64,000 bases of DNA from AP-15 sp963733945 (GTDB lineage: Bacteria > Pseudomonadota > Alphaproteobacteria > ATCC43930 > CGMCC-115725), in the NCBI GenBank assembly GCA_963733945.1, contig CAVTFD010000033.1, forward strand, positions 124,001-188,000, in the 5' to 3' direction. Below the pieces are notes generated by a model, which did no database searches, was not told the origin of the DNA, and saw only the letters and a program-made list of their open reading frames with translations. This document shows, in pieces, positions 8,039 to 16,524 of this stretch (positions are counted from its first letter, which is position 1; every line of letters starts with the position of its first letter). Made by a program: the position numbers and the translations under genes.

Positions 8039-9712
8039 GTGAGAGGCAGCCCGCTGGTGAGCAGCGACCGGGGCATGCTGTTGGCCGCAGCCGAGCGCGC
8101 ACTCGGCACCGCCGAGGCTTTCCTTGTCACGGCGCGGGCCAAACTCGCCGCGAGGGTTGCTCCGGATGGAGTGGTCGAGCCGGAGCGCCTCGAAGCCCAT
8201 CAGTTCGCGGGCCACGCGCTGGCCTGGATCGCGGCCTCGGTCGCAGGGCTGCGCCAGATCGGCAATTGGGCCCGGCGTCTCGACGATGGCGCCGCTTTTG
8301 GCGCGGCTGAGGCGCTGATCCTCGAAATCGCCTATGGCGAATATCTCGCGCAGTTGGTGGGCGGCATTCCGATGGCGCAGGGCGAGTTTGCGCGGCCGCA
8401 GGATCTGGGTTTGACTGAGAGCGAGGCAGCGCCCCTCCGGGCCGGTGACGCAGGGGCACTGGCGGCTGCACTCCCCGAGGCCCGCTCGCGGCTTGGGACC
8501 ATGCTGGCCGAGAGCGGCGAGGGCGGGTACGGGCGGACCGGCCTCGACGATGCGACGCTCGACATGATCCGCCACCAGGTGCGCCGCTTTGCCGAGCGCG
8601 CAGTCATGCCTTTCGCCCAGGATTGGCACCGCCGCGACCAGCTGATCCCGCTGCCGTTGATCGAGGAACTCGCCGGGATCGGCGTTTTTGGTCTGACCAT
8701 CCCCGAAGAATATGGCGGGCTCGGTCTTGGCAAGACCGCGATGTGCATCGTCTCGGAGGAACTGTCGCGCGGCTATCTCGGCGTCGGTTCACTCGGCACC
8801 CGCTCTGAGATCGCCGGCGAATTGATCCGGCTCAATGGCACACCCGCACAAAAATCACGCTGGCTGCCGGGAATTGCCTCGGGAGCGGTGTTGCCGACTG
8901 CGGTCTTTACCGAATCCGGCGCCGGCTCCGACCTCGCCGCGGTCGCGACCCGCGCAGTGCGTGACGGCGACACCTATCGCATTTACGGCGCCAAGACCTG
9001 GATCACTCACGGCGCCCGCTCGGATTTGATGACCTTGCTCGCCCGCACCGATAGCGGGGGGCGCGGCTACCGCGGCCTGAGTATGTTTCTCGCCGCCAAG
9101 CCGCGCGGCAGCGACGCCGACCCGTTTCCGGAGCCGGGGATCAGCGGCACCGAGATCCCGGTGCTCGGCTATCGCGGCATGAAAGAGTACGAGATCGCCT
9201 TCGACGGCTTCGCCGTGCCCGCAGATGGCCTGCTCGGCGAGGTCGAGGGCCAAGGCTTCAAGCAATTGATGGCGACTTTCGAGAGTGCGCGAATTCAAAC
9301 CGCCTCTCGCGCGGTCGGCGTTGCCCAGAACGCCCTCGAATTGGCCCTCGCCTATGCCCTCGAACGCCGGCAGTTCGGCAAGCCGCTCGCCCAATTCCCG
9401 CGGGTCGCCGGCAAGCTCGCGCTGATGGCGGCGGAGACGATGGTGGCGCGCCAGCTGACTTACTTCGCCGCAGGTGAAAAGGACCGCGGCCGGCGCTGCG
9501 ACATCGAGGCCGGCATGGCCAAGCTGTTGGCCGCGCGCGTCGCCTGGTCCAATGCCGACAATGCCTTGCAGATCCACGGCGGCAACGGCTACGCGCTCGA
9601 ATATCCAATCAGCCGGGTGCTGTGCGACGCGCGCATCCTCAACATCTTCGAGGGCGCCGCCGAAATCCAGGCGCAGATCATCGTCCGCGGCTTGGTCGCC
9701 GGCCGGAACTAG
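8039..9712 (+). CDS. mcd: (2S)-methylsuccinyl-CoA dehydrogenase
   Basis: The 557-residue product is an acyl-CoA dehydrogenase carrying about 150 extra N-terminal residues (AAERALGTAEAFL, EAHQFAGHALAWIAA, LRQIGNWARRL), the hallmark of Mcd in the ethylmalonyl-CoA pathway for acetate assimilation. Ordinary members are near 380 residues. The flavin blocks are clear: FTESGAGSDLAAV, GAKTWITHGARSD, RRQFGKPLAQF, QIHGGNGYALEYP and RVLCDARILNIFEGAAEIQ. The GTG at 8039 is the longest start; GTG at 8057, preceded by GAGAGG, is an alternative. Mcd oxidises methylsuccinyl-CoA to mesaconyl-CoA and passes electrons to ETF. The nearby cobalamin adenosyltransferase suits a pathway that uses two B12-dependent mutases. 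Confidence 0.88.
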   Translation: MRGSPLVSSDRGMLLAAAERALGTAEAFLVTARAKLAARVAPDGVVEPERLEAHQFAGHALAWIAASVAGLRQIGNWARRLDDGAAFGAAEALILEIAYGEYLAQLVGGIPMAQGEFARPQDLGLTESEAAPLRAGDAGALAAALPEARSRLGTMLAESGEGGYGRTGLDDATLDMIRHQVRRFAERAVMPFAQDWHRRDQLIPLPLIEELAGIGVFGLTIPEEYGGLGLGKTAMCIVSEELSRGYLGVGSLGTRSEIAGELIRLNGTPAQKSRWLPGIASGAVLPTAVFTESGAGSDLAAVATRAVRDGDTYRIYGAKTWITHGARSDLMTLLARTDSGGRGYRGLSMFLAAKPRGSDADPFPEPGISGTEIPVLGYRGMKEYEIAFDGFAVPADGLLGEVEGQGFKQLMATFESARIQTASRAVGVAQNALELALAYALERRQFGKPLAQFPRVAGKLALMAAETMVARQLTYFAAGEKDRGRRCDIEAGMAKLLAARVAWSNADNALQIHGGNGYALEYPISRVLCDARILNIFEGAAEIQAQIIVRGLVAGRN

Positions 9713-9781
9713 TTTGCGCCCGCCAGCCGACGGTGCGACGAGCCCTGGCCGTCTGCAGGCAACAGGCCCATAGTTCCCACG

Positions 9782-9973
9782 ATGACCACGTTTGTGACGG
9801 CCCTGCTGGTGCTCGCCTTGATCGGCGTGTTGACCGTGCTCGGGTTCGGCGTCGCGACGATGCTGCGCGGCGGCAATCCGCGCCGCTCGAACAAGCTGAT
9901 GCAGATGCGGGTGGTCATGCAGGCGCTGGCGCTGCTGCTGCTCGCGATCCTGATGCTGTTGAGCCGTCATTAA
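9782..9973 (+). CDS. HIG1-domain twin-transmembrane protein
   Basis: The 63-residue protein has two membrane helices (about residues 5-27 and 42-60) joined by a basic loop, LRGGNPRRSNKLMQMRV. The loop and following RVVMQ helix match the HIG1-type domain known from small proteins tied to respiratory complexes. It starts 69 bases after mcd and ends four bases before the cobalamin adenosyltransferase; HIG1 genes are often found beside that gene in alphaproteobacteria. It is complete. Confidence 0.82.
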   Translation: MTTFVTALLVLALIGVLTVLGFGVATMLRGGNPRRSNKLMQMRVVMQALALLLLAILMLLSRH

Positions 9974-9977
9974 TTCG

Positions 9978-10542
9978 ATGGTGCGGTTAACGCGGATCTA
10001 TACCCGTGGCGGCGATGGCGGTGAGACCTCGCTGGGCGACGGTTCGCGCGTGCCGAAGCACTCCCTCCGCGTAGCCGCTTATGGCACCGTCGACGAAGCC
10101 AATGCCGCGATCGGCATCGCCCGCCTCCATGCCGATGCCGAAGCAGACGCAATGCTCGGCCATATCCAGAACGATCTGTTCGATCTCGGTGCCGATCTGT
10201 GCACGCCCGAAGACGGCCGGCGCAGCGCCGGCGCACTGCGCATTTCGGCCGCCCAAGTCGAGCGGCTCGAACAGGAGATCGACGCGATGAACGCCGCATT
10301 GCGGCCGCTCGAACTCGTTCATTCTGCCCGGCGGGACCGCCGCCGCGGCGTATCTTCATCTGGCGCGCACTGTGACCCGGCGGGCCGAGCGGCTGGTCAG
10401 CGTCCTGGCCCGAACAGAGCCGGTAAATCCCGAGGCGCTCAAATACCTGAACCGCCTCTCCGACCATCTCTTCGTTCTCGGTCGCCGAGTTAACGACAAC
10501 GGCGCCCGCGACGTACTGTGGGTCCCCGGCGCCAACCGCTGA
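9978..10542 (+). pseudogene. pduO: Cobalamin adenosyltransferase (PduO type), one frameshift
   Basis: The enzyme adenosylates cob(I)alamin from ATP to make coenzyme B12. The first frame carries TRIYTRGGDGGETSLGDG (the ATP-binding N-terminus), the AYGTVDEANAAIG block and IQNDLFDLGADLC. At about 10311 the frame changes by +1. After it the conserved C-terminal half continues in the next frame as NSFILPGGTAAAAYLHLART, CRRAER-type residues TRRAERLV, NRLSDHLFVLGR and DVLWVPG. Removing one base near the CTCGAAC at 10308-10314 restores the expected P-L-N-S-F junction and a normal length of about 187 residues. It is either a recent lesion or an indel error; conservation on both sides favours an error or a very young mutation. 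Confidence 0.85.
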
Positions 10543-10612
10543 GCGCCCGAGCCGCTTGACGGGACCACCCGTCGAACCGAGACTTGTCAAAGCACGAATT
10601 GGAGAAACGGCG

Positions 10613-11887
10613 ATGCTGCCACGCGAGGAAAACGAGCTCTTAACGCGGGTCGGACAAGGCACCCCGATGGGCGGCACGATGCGGCTTTATTGGATACCGG
10701 CATTGCTCGCCCGCGAATTGGCTGAACCCGACGGTCCGCCGGTGCGGGTGCGCCTGCTCGGTGAGGATCTCGTCGCTTTTCGCGACAGCGAAGGCCATAT
10801 CGGGCTTGTCGACGAATATTGCCCGCATCGCCGCGCTTCCTTGTGGTTCGGGCGCAACGAAGAAGGCGGGCTGCGCTGCGTCTATCATGGCTGGAAATTC
10901 GCCGTCGACGGCAGCTGCGTCGAGCAGATGAACGAACCCGAGCCGTTCTGCCACAAGGTGCATTTGACCGCCTACCCGACCGTCGAATTGGGCGGCGTGA
11001 TCTGGACCTATATGGGCCCGCCCGAGCGCACCCCGCCTTTGCCGAGATTCGCCTGGACGCAGGCGTCGCAGACCCATCGCCATGTCTCGAAAGTCATCCA
11101 GGAATGCAACTGGCTGCAGGCGCTCGAAGGCGGGCTCGACACCTCGCACGCGCCGATCATGCACCGGCTGCTGAAAGACAACGCCGGCCGCGGCGGCATC
11201 AACCCGTCGAGCGCCTATGTCCGCGCCAAGGCGCCGAGCATCGTCGTCGACATCACCGATTACGGCTATCAGTACGCCGGCATCCGCGCGCTCGGCGACG
11301 ACCAGTCGCATATCCGCACCTATCATTACATCCTGCCATTCCATCAGATCCGAGCCTCGCGCTCTGAGGGCGGCAATTCGGTCGATGCCGGGCACATCTG
11401 GGTCCCGATCGATGACGAAAAGACGATGGTCTACAATTGGGCCTACAGCCTGACCGACGAGCCGTTGACCGACCAAGACCGCCTCGAACGCGGCATCGGC
11501 AACGGGCCAATGCATGTCGACCAGACCACATTCCGCTCCAAGGCCAACCGCGGTAACGACTACCTGATCGACCGCGCGGTGCAGCGGACCGAGAGCTTTA
11601 CCGGGATCGACGGCGTCAACGTGCAGGACCGGGCGATCCAGGAAACCATGGGCCGGATCGTCGACCGCAGCAAGGAACATCTTGGGCCTGCCGACAAGGC
11701 GATCATCCAATTGCGCCGGCTGCTGCGCCAGGCCGTCAACACCGCCACGGAGGGAGGCACTCCCACGGGCGTGCGGCCAAGCTACTACCGGTTGCGCGCC
11801 GCCGAGACAGTGGTGCCCCGCGCGAGCGACTGGCGCGTATCGGTGCCGGAGGGACTGGCGCGGGAGGAAATCTTGCAGACGGTGTGA
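10613..11887 (+). CDS. Rieske non-haem iron oxygenase, alpha subunit (phthalate dioxygenase-like)
   Basis: The 424-residue protein is a ring-hydroxylating oxygenase catalytic subunit. The Rieske [2Fe-2S] ligands are C70-x-H72 and C89-x2-H92 (CPHRRASLWFG, CVYHGWKF). The mononuclear iron site is D176-x2-H179-x4-H184 (LDTSHAPIMH). GGAG stands eight bases before the ATG at 10613. Relatives act on phthalate-like or phenolic substrates, but the substrate cannot be read here. No reductase or ferredoxin gene is adjacent. A close paralogue lies at 36262-37557 with the same residue numbering in the Rieske domain. A PPOX-fold gene follows after two bases. Confidence 0.88.
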   Translation: MLPREENELLTRVGQGTPMGGTMRLYWIPALLARELAEPDGPPVRVRLLGEDLVAFRDSEGHIGLVDEYCPHRRASLWFGRNEEGGLRCVYHGWKFAVDGSCVEQMNEPEPFCHKVHLTAYPTVELGGVIWTYMGPPERTPPLPRFAWTQASQTHRHVSKVIQECNWLQALEGGLDTSHAPIMHRLLKDNAGRGGINPSSAYVRAKAPSIVVDITDYGYQYAGIRALGDDQSHIRTYHYILPFHQIRASRSEGGNSVDAGHIWVPIDDEKTMVYNWAYSLTDEPLTDQDRLERGIGNGPMHVDQTTFRSKANRGNDYLIDRAVQRTESFTGIDGVNVQDRAIQETMGRIVDRSKEHLGPADKAIIQLRRLLRQAVNTATEGGTPTGVRPSYYRLRAAETVVPRASDWRVSVPEGLAREEILQTV

Positions 11888-11889
11888 GA

Positions 11890-12360
11890 ATGACCTCCAG
11901 CGAAAGTCAGGTGGCGGTCCCGCGCCGCCACCAGATCCGCCTCACTCCCGAGGAGCAGGCGGCGTTTCTACGCGACAACCCTAAATGCGCCCTCGCCACG
12001 ATCGACCTGGACGGGTTTCCGCATGTCGTGGCGATGGGATTCTATGTCGAAGACGGCGCCTTTTACATGACCTCGTACGCCAAGGCGCAGAAGGTGCTCA
12101 ACATCCGCCGCAATCCGAAGGTCGGGCTGATGGTCGAGAACGGTGCCAACTATGCCGAATTGCGCGGTGTAATGGTGCGCGGCACCTGCGAGATCATTGA
12201 CGATGTCGACACGGTGCGGCAGGTCATGAACCACCGCCGAGGCAGTCCCGAAAGCGGCCGCCGTGGCTCGCTCTACAGCGCCCCAAAACGCGTGGTTCTT
12301 AAAGTAACCCCGCACAAGATCGCGAGCTGGGACCACACCAAGCTCGGCGGTCGATACTAG
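11890..12360 (+). CDS. PPOX-class flavin/F420-type oxidoreductase
   Basis: The 156-residue product has the split-barrel pattern of pyridoxamine-phosphate-oxidase-like proteins: RLTPEEQAAFLRDNPKCALATIDLDG, then HVVAMGFYVEDGAFYMTSYA, KVLNIRRNPKVGLMVENG and GVMVRGTCEII. The cofactor (FMN, F420 or haem) cannot be decided from sequence alone. It begins two bases after the Rieske oxygenase stop, so the two are probably one operon, and it may serve as an accessory reductase or detoxifying protein for that system. Confidence 0.8.
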   Translation: MTSSESQVAVPRRHQIRLTPEEQAAFLRDNPKCALATIDLDGFPHVVAMGFYVEDGAFYMTSYAKAQKVLNIRRNPKVGLMVENGANYAELRGVMVRGTCEIIDDVDTVRQVMNHRRGSPESGRRGSLYSAPKRVVLKVTPHKIASWDHTKLGGRY

Positions 12361-12370
12361 ACCAGCAACG

Positions 12371-13246
12371 ATGGTCGTGAAAATCCGCTCAAAGGACTAT
12401 CGCGTGCGGGAAGGAGACGAGGTCGATCTCGGGAAATGGTCGACGCAAGTGGAGCGCGTGTACAAGTCGAAGCAGCACTATCAAGAACTCCTGGGCGAGC
12501 ACGTCGCGCAATTGAGTTCGTTACAGCAGCTTCTCTACGCATCCAATCGCTATGCTGTCCTGCTGATCTTTCAGGCGATGGATGCGGCGGGAAAGGACGG
12601 CGCGATCAGGCACGTAATGTCTGGAGTCAACCCGCAAGGCTGCCAGGTATTCAGCTTCAGACATCCCAGCGCCAACGAATTGCAACACGATTTTCTATGG
12701 CGCACGACCCGTGATCTGCCGGAGCGCGGGCGCATTGGCATCTTCAACCGATCGTACTACGAGGAGGTTCTGATCGTCCGCGTGCATCCCGAGATTCTCC
12801 GCAGCGAAGGGATCGCGGACGCGCCGCGCGGCGACAGTGCGATCTGGCGCGACCGGTATCGCTCGATCACCGGCTTGGAGAGGCACCTCCACAGCAACGG
12901 CACCCGCATCGTCAAGTTCTACCTCCACCTGTCAAAGGAGGAACAGCGAAAGCGCTTTCTACAGCGTATCGACGAGCCGGAAAAGAACTGGAAGTTCAGC
13001 CTTGCCGATGTCGAGGAACGAAGATTTTGGAAGGATTACATAAAGGCATACGAGGAATGCCTCAGCGCGACAAGCACCAGGGACTCACCGTGGTATGTTG
13101 TACCCGCTGACGACAAGGAAAACGCACGGTTGATTGTGTCCCAGATCGTCCTCGATACGCTCGAGGAGCTCGAAATGACTTATCCAAAAACGAGCACGGA
13201 ACGCCGGCAGGAGTTATTGTCAATTCGCCAGGAGCTGGCAAAATGA
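12371..13246 (+). CDS. ppk2: Polyphosphate kinase 2
   Basis: PPK2 enzymes phosphorylate nucleotides with polyphosphate. The 291-residue product has the Walker A-like segment FQAMDAAGKDGAIR (67-80), GVNPQGCQVFSFRHP, the lid region WRTTRDLPERGRIGIFNRSYYEEV and the KFYLHLSKEEQRKRF block. Length is usual for single-domain PPK2. Class I, II or III (GDP/ADP or AMP as acceptor) cannot be assigned securely by eye. It starts 10 bases after the PPOX gene. It borders the stress genes that follow, and polyphosphate metabolism fits such a cluster. Confidence 0.88.
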   Translation: MVVKIRSKDYRVREGDEVDLGKWSTQVERVYKSKQHYQELLGEHVAQLSSLQQLLYASNRYAVLLIFQAMDAAGKDGAIRHVMSGVNPQGCQVFSFRHPSANELQHDFLWRTTRDLPERGRIGIFNRSYYEEVLIVRVHPEILRSEGIADAPRGDSAIWRDRYRSITGLERHLHSNGTRIVKFYLHLSKEEQRKRFLQRIDEPEKNWKFSLADVEERRFWKDYIKAYEECLSATSTRDSPWYVVPADDKENARLIVSQIVLDTLEELEMTYPKTSTERRQELLSIRQELAK

Positions 13247-13283
13247 GCGAGTTGAGCTCGCATAAGTTGCCGTACGGCCGGCG

Positions 13284-13670
13284 TCACAGCCTTGTGACCG
13301 AGGCGCGCGAGAGATAAACGAATAGGGCGCTGCCAAGCAGGACGAGCAGGGCAGCGAGCGCGATATCGATGCGCGAGCCCATGCCGGGCCGCTGTTGTGC
13401 GCTGTCGATGCTTTTCGCGGTGATCAGAAAGCGCGCGGCCGCGACGGCGACCATCGCGATGCCGAGAGCAATCAGCGCCAATCCGGCTATGTTGCCGAAT
13501 CTGTGCCCGGGCAGCGACAGCGGGCGGCCGACTAAGGACGGCGCGGCAACCTCGAGAAACAGGTCGAACTTCTCGACAATGAAGCCGAAGGCCATCACCG
13601 CGATGGCGGTGCGCACCCAGGCGAGGAAGGTACGCTCGTTCGCCGAATGGTCTGCAAAATTTCTGATCAT
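13284..13670 (-). CDS. DUF202 (YidH-like) membrane protein
   Basis: The 128-residue protein opens with the DUF202 signature ADHSANERTFLAWVRTAIAVMAFGF and has three membrane segments, about residues 18-36, 62-82 and 102-120. DUF202 proteins are inner-membrane proteins of unknown function. The start at 13670 places the signature at the N-terminus; a longer frame to 13823 adds 51 residues without family similarity. It converges on ppk2. Confidence 0.82.
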   Translation of the reverse strand: MIRNFADHSANERTFLAWVRTAIAVMAFGFIVEKFDLFLEVAAPSLVGRPLSLPGHRFGNIAGLALIALGIAMVAVAAARFLITAKSIDSAQQRPGMGSRIDIALAALLVLLGSALFVYLSRASVTRL

Positions 13671-13945
13671 GGTGAGGGATATAGGCGCAGAGCGGCCGCC
13701 GTCAGTAGTTCGCGGCGAGGCTAGCTCAGTTCTGTTCAACCCGGCAATGCCCCGGTCAATGCTCTGCTCGTCCTCCTGCGCGACGAGGGCGGGCATCCGG
13801 CAACGCGAACCGATCGGGTGCAAACGTCACGCTCACGAGGTCCAGCGCCAGTTGCCAACCTCCGGCATGTTCGTGCTCGCTGATGTAGAGCTTGTAACGC
13901 TCCGTGGCGGGCTGGGGCCCGCCACCGCGCCCAAGATGCACCAGC

Positions 13946-14470
13946 TCAGCTTGCTGCTTTGACCTCGATCCTCTTCTGAGGTCTCTGGGCTTCGGCCGTC
14001 TTGGGGAGGGTAATCGTCAGTACGCCTTTGGAAAGATCGGCAGCGATCTTGTCGCGATCGACGTTCTCCGGCAACGCAAAGCTGCGCTGAAACGAACCGT
14101 AAGCGCGCTCCGACAGATAGTGGTTCTTGTCCTTTTCTTCCTTCTCGTGGTGCTTCTCGCCTTTGAGCGTCAGCATGTCGCCCGAGACCGAAACATCGAG
14201 ATTCTTTTGGTCCAGCCCCGGCAGTTCTGCGGTTATTTTGTAAGTCTTCTCGTCCTCGGTCACATCGATCGCGGGCGCGGAGAAGCTGAAAAAACTTTCG
14301 CCACGCGACGCCGGTTCGACGTCGAACAGGCGCCGGAACGACGGGAACCCGAAACCGAAACCGCCGGCGAACCGGTCGAACAACTGGTCCATCTCGCCGC
14401 GGAACGACCGCCAAACATCCGGCGCCGGCGCCGGGGTGGTTTTCTTCATTTCCACTGGAACCTGAGGCAT
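13946..14470 (-). CDS. Small heat-shock protein (Hsp20/alpha-crystallin)
   Basis: The 174-residue chaperone has an N-terminal region rich in Phe, Gly and Arg (FDRFAGGFGFGFPSFRRLF) and the alpha-crystallin domain from about residue 65: IDVTEDEKTYKITAELPGL, KNLDVSVSGDMLTLKGEK, SFQRSFALPENVDRDKI and the end motif GVLTITLPK. Such proteins hold unfolding proteins in solution. AGGAA lies before the ATG. It begins 61 bases downstream of the triple-BON gene on the same strand, and both probably depend on the FNR-type box upstream of that gene. Confidence 0.93.
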   Translation of the reverse strand: MPQVPVEMKKTTPAPAPDVWRSFRGEMDQLFDRFAGGFGFGFPSFRRLFDVEPASRGESFFSFSAPAIDVTEDEKTYKITAELPGLDQKNLDVSVSGDMLTLKGEKHHEKEEKDKNHYLSERAYGSFQRSFALPENVDRDKIAADLSKGVLTITLPKTAEAQRPQKRIEVKAAS

Positions 14471-14530
14471 CACTATTCCTTTCTTTCAGGAATTGTAAGG
14501 AGGTGACGGGGATTAACCTGTCCGCTGGAT

Positions 14531-15187
14531 TTAAGGTTCTATCAGGATGTGATCGACAACCGCGGTGACGCCGGGCGCCGCCCAAGCCGCTTGCTCGGCA
14601 AGATCGCGCTCGTACCAGGCATGGACCTTGCCGCCGAGAACTACCTTTCCTCCGCCTTCGGCATGAACAGTGATCCGTGACGCGTCCAGTTCCGCGCTCC
14701 GCTGTAGCGCCTTTTGAATCTTCTCCTTGACCTCCGAATCATGAACCGTCGAGCGGACCCGGACCAGATTGACGACGCCGATGACGCCGGAGAGGTGGTG
14801 GATCGCAGCTTCGGCTTCCGTCTTCTGGAATTGCCAGTCGACGTCGCCGGTCAGGGATACGATCCCCTTCTCGACCTTGATGGAAATCCGATCGGCAGGA
14901 AATCCGACCCGCCATTTGAGGATGTCGACCGCCCGTCCCGCGATCTCGTCGTCGGCGGTTTTCTTGTCGAAAGGGAGGCGTACCTCGATCCCTTCGGCGA
15001 TCGCCTTGACCCCCTTGACTCGCCGCGCGGCACGTTCGGCTGCCAACTTCTCGCGGTAACTCGACACAAACCCGGTCAAGGTTACGACGCCGGCATTGAC
15101 GCCGACGCCGATATGGGCGGCATTGACGCTCGGCTCGAAATCGAGCTCGTCGAGCACATCCTGCCGCAACTGATGTTCGTTGATCAT
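14531..15187 (-). CDS. Protein with three BON domains
   Basis: The 218-residue protein is three BON repeats in a row: residues about 3-68 (VNAGVVTLTGFVSSYREKLAAE), 76-145 (VEKGIVSLTGDVDWQFQK) and 150-218 (AEGGGKVVLGGKVHAWYERD). BON domains bind membranes or other ligands and occur in osmotic and envelope stress proteins such as OsmY. No signal peptide is visible, so it should be cytoplasmic. It heads an operon with the small heat-shock gene, and TTGAT-N4-ATCAA at 15249-15262 lies 62 bases upstream of its start. Confidence 0.88.
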   Translation of the reverse strand: MINEHQLRQDVLDELDFEPSVNAAHIGVGVNAGVVTLTGFVSSYREKLAAERAARRVKGVKAIAEGIEVRLPFDKKTADDEIAGRAVDILKWRVGFPADRISIKVEKGIVSLTGDVDWQFQKTEAEAAIHHLSGVIGVVNLVRVRSTVHDSEVKEKIQKALQRSAELDASRITVHAEGGGKVVLGGKVHAWYERDLAEQAAWAAPGVTAVVDHILIEP

Positions 15188-15248
15188 TCAAAGCCTCCAT
15201 CCGAAAAGAAGAGGCCATCATCGTGCTTTAACATCACCGGGTCCCGCC

Positions 15249-15262
15249 TTGATCCACATCAA
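15249..15262. promoter_or_regulatory. FNR/FixK-type box
   Basis: TTGATCCACATCAA is a perfect match to the TTGAT-N4-ATCAA consensus bound by FNR, FixK and Anr-type regulators. It lies in the divergent region, 62 bases before the triple-BON gene. Confidence 0.8.
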
Positions 15263-15301
15263 GGAACGCACCAGGCCTGACGAGATCGAACGCTGTTCCT
15301 T

Positions 15302-15315
15302 TTGATCGAGATCAA
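15302..15315. promoter_or_regulatory. FNR/FixK-type box
   Basis: TTGATCGAGATCAA is a second perfect TTGAT-N4-ATCAA palindrome, 40 bases from the first and 90 bases before the BCAM0308-like gene. The two boxes serve the divergent pair. Confidence 0.8.
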
Positions 15316-15404
15316 ATCGCTGCTCTCCAATCACCGTTATTTTTCTGGCTGGTGCTAGAGGGTGATTGATGCATGTGCCCGCCGGCACGGGATCAGGAGG
15401 TGAG

Positions 15405-15920
15405 ATGAAGTTGATCAGGCAATCACGCCAACCCGGCCGAGCCAGGCGTCGAACCGCCGACCGGGCCCAGCGCGATCACATCCTCGATCCCTATCAGGCG
15501 CAGCTAAAGCTGCGGGAGCCGACGATTTGTCGGCAATGCGGCGCGGTCTACCACCACGGCCGATGGCAATGGGGGCCGCCGCCCTCCGGCGCGCACGAGG
15601 AGCTCTGCCCGGCGTGCCGCCGCATCAACGACCGCTTCCCCGCCGGCACCGTGACCTTGCACGGGGAGATCGCCCGGCAGCGCAAGGACGAGATCATCGG
15701 CTTGGCGCGAAACGAGGAGTCGGCGGAAAAAGGCGAGCACCCGCTCAACCGCATCGTCGATATCGGGGAGACCGACGAGGGCCTGGTAATCTCAACAACC
15801 GACATTCACCTGCCCCGGCGCATCGGGGAGGCTTTAAAGCGCGCCCACCACGGCGAACTCACCATGCATTTCGACGAGGCGGGCTATTTCGTGCGGGTCG
15901 ACTGGCGCCCGCCCACCTGA
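15405..15920 (+). CDS. BCAM0308-like zinc-ribbon protein
   Basis: The 171-residue protein starts after a near-perfect AGGAGGTGAG site. It has a basic N-terminus (QSRQPGRARRRTADRAQR) and a four-cysteine cluster C42-x2-C45 and C68-x2-C71 expected to bind zinc, then a domain ending IHLPRRIGEALKRAHHGEL and YFVRVDWRP. The pattern matches BCAM0308-type proteins, found near low-oxygen and stress genes in proteobacteria; their role is not known. A possible FNR box stands 90 bases upstream, so expression under low oxygen is likely. Confidence 0.75.
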   Translation: MKLIRQSRQPGRARRRTADRAQRDHILDPYQAQLKLREPTICRQCGAVYHHGRWQWGPPPSGAHEELCPACRRINDRFPAGTVTLHGEIARQRKDEIIGLARNEESAEKGEHPLNRIVDIGETDEGLVISTTDIHLPRRIGEALKRAHHGELTMHFDEAGYFVRVDWRPPT

Positions 15921-15949
15921 GCCGGGGCCATGATCGCAACACTGGTGCG

Positions 15950-16369
15950 CTAAGCGATGCGTTCCCACAGGCCCGTTTCTTCGTCGAGCCGGTCCCGTTC
16001 CATGCCGGTAAAATCACCGTGCGAGACGATCCCGACGACTTTGCCTTCGTGCACGATAGGCAGATGGCGGCACCGGGCATCTTGCATCAAACGCAGCGCC
16101 TCGATCGCGGTGTGGTTTGGCGCCAGGGTGCGCGGATCGAGGGTCATGACATCGGCCAACGTTGTTGTCGCCGCATCCCTTCCCTCGGCCAGCACGCGAC
16201 TGACGGCATCGCGCCCGGTGAAGATGCCCACGAGCCGGTCGTCTCCCTGGATTACCAGAATGGCGCCCACTCGGCGCTCGCGCATACGGCTAGCCGCCTC
16301 TTTCACGGTTGCGCCGCCCGGGAGCACGAGAGGTTTCTGGTCGCGGACCAGATCGGACATCTTGCGCAT
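15950..16369 (-). CDS. CBS-domain pair protein
   Basis: The 139-residue protein is two CBS domains and nothing else: KPLVLPGGATVKEAASRM with VGAILVIQGDDRLVGIFTGRD, and DPRTLAPNHTAIEALRLM with CRHLPIVHEGKVVGIVSHGD. Tandem CBS domains bind adenine nucleotides and act as energy sensors. The ATG at 16369 follows GGAGAA; a longer frame reaches 16474 but overlaps the FNR-type box there. It converges on the BCAM0308-like gene. Confidence 0.85.
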   Translation of the reverse strand: MRKMSDLVRDQKPLVLPGGATVKEAASRMRERRVGAILVIQGDDRLVGIFTGRDAVSRVLAEGRDAATTTLADVMTLDPRTLAPNHTAIEALRLMQDARCRHLPIVHEGKVVGIVSHGDFTGMERDRLDEETGLWERIA

Positions 16370-16460
16370 GGTCGGTTCTCCACCACCCCGGACGGCTTCT
16401 AGATTGTTCCATTGTCGGGCCTCTAGCCGCGGAGGATATTGCAGTGAGGTGGCCGGGCTC

Positions 16461-16474
16461 TTGACCTGGATCAA
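16461..16474. promoter_or_regulatory. FNR/FixK-type box (one mismatch)
   Basis: TTGACCTGGATCAA matches TTGAT-N4-ATCAA except for one base in the left half. It lies 92 bases upstream of the CBS gene start on the minus strand and about 50 bases before the GNAT frame on the plus strand. Confidence 0.65.
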
Positions 16475-16524
16475 TCGGCTGGATCGTTAGCGAAACAGCG
16501 GCAACGGCAGGCGGTTTGAAGGTG

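Noticed and set aside
13756..13941. A 61-residue minus-strand frame between Hsp20 and DUF202
   Set aside because: It begins five bases after the Hsp20 stop, but it has no family match, no clear ribosome binding site, and a Pro/Arg/Ala-rich end like random GC-rich sequence. I cannot support it as a gene.
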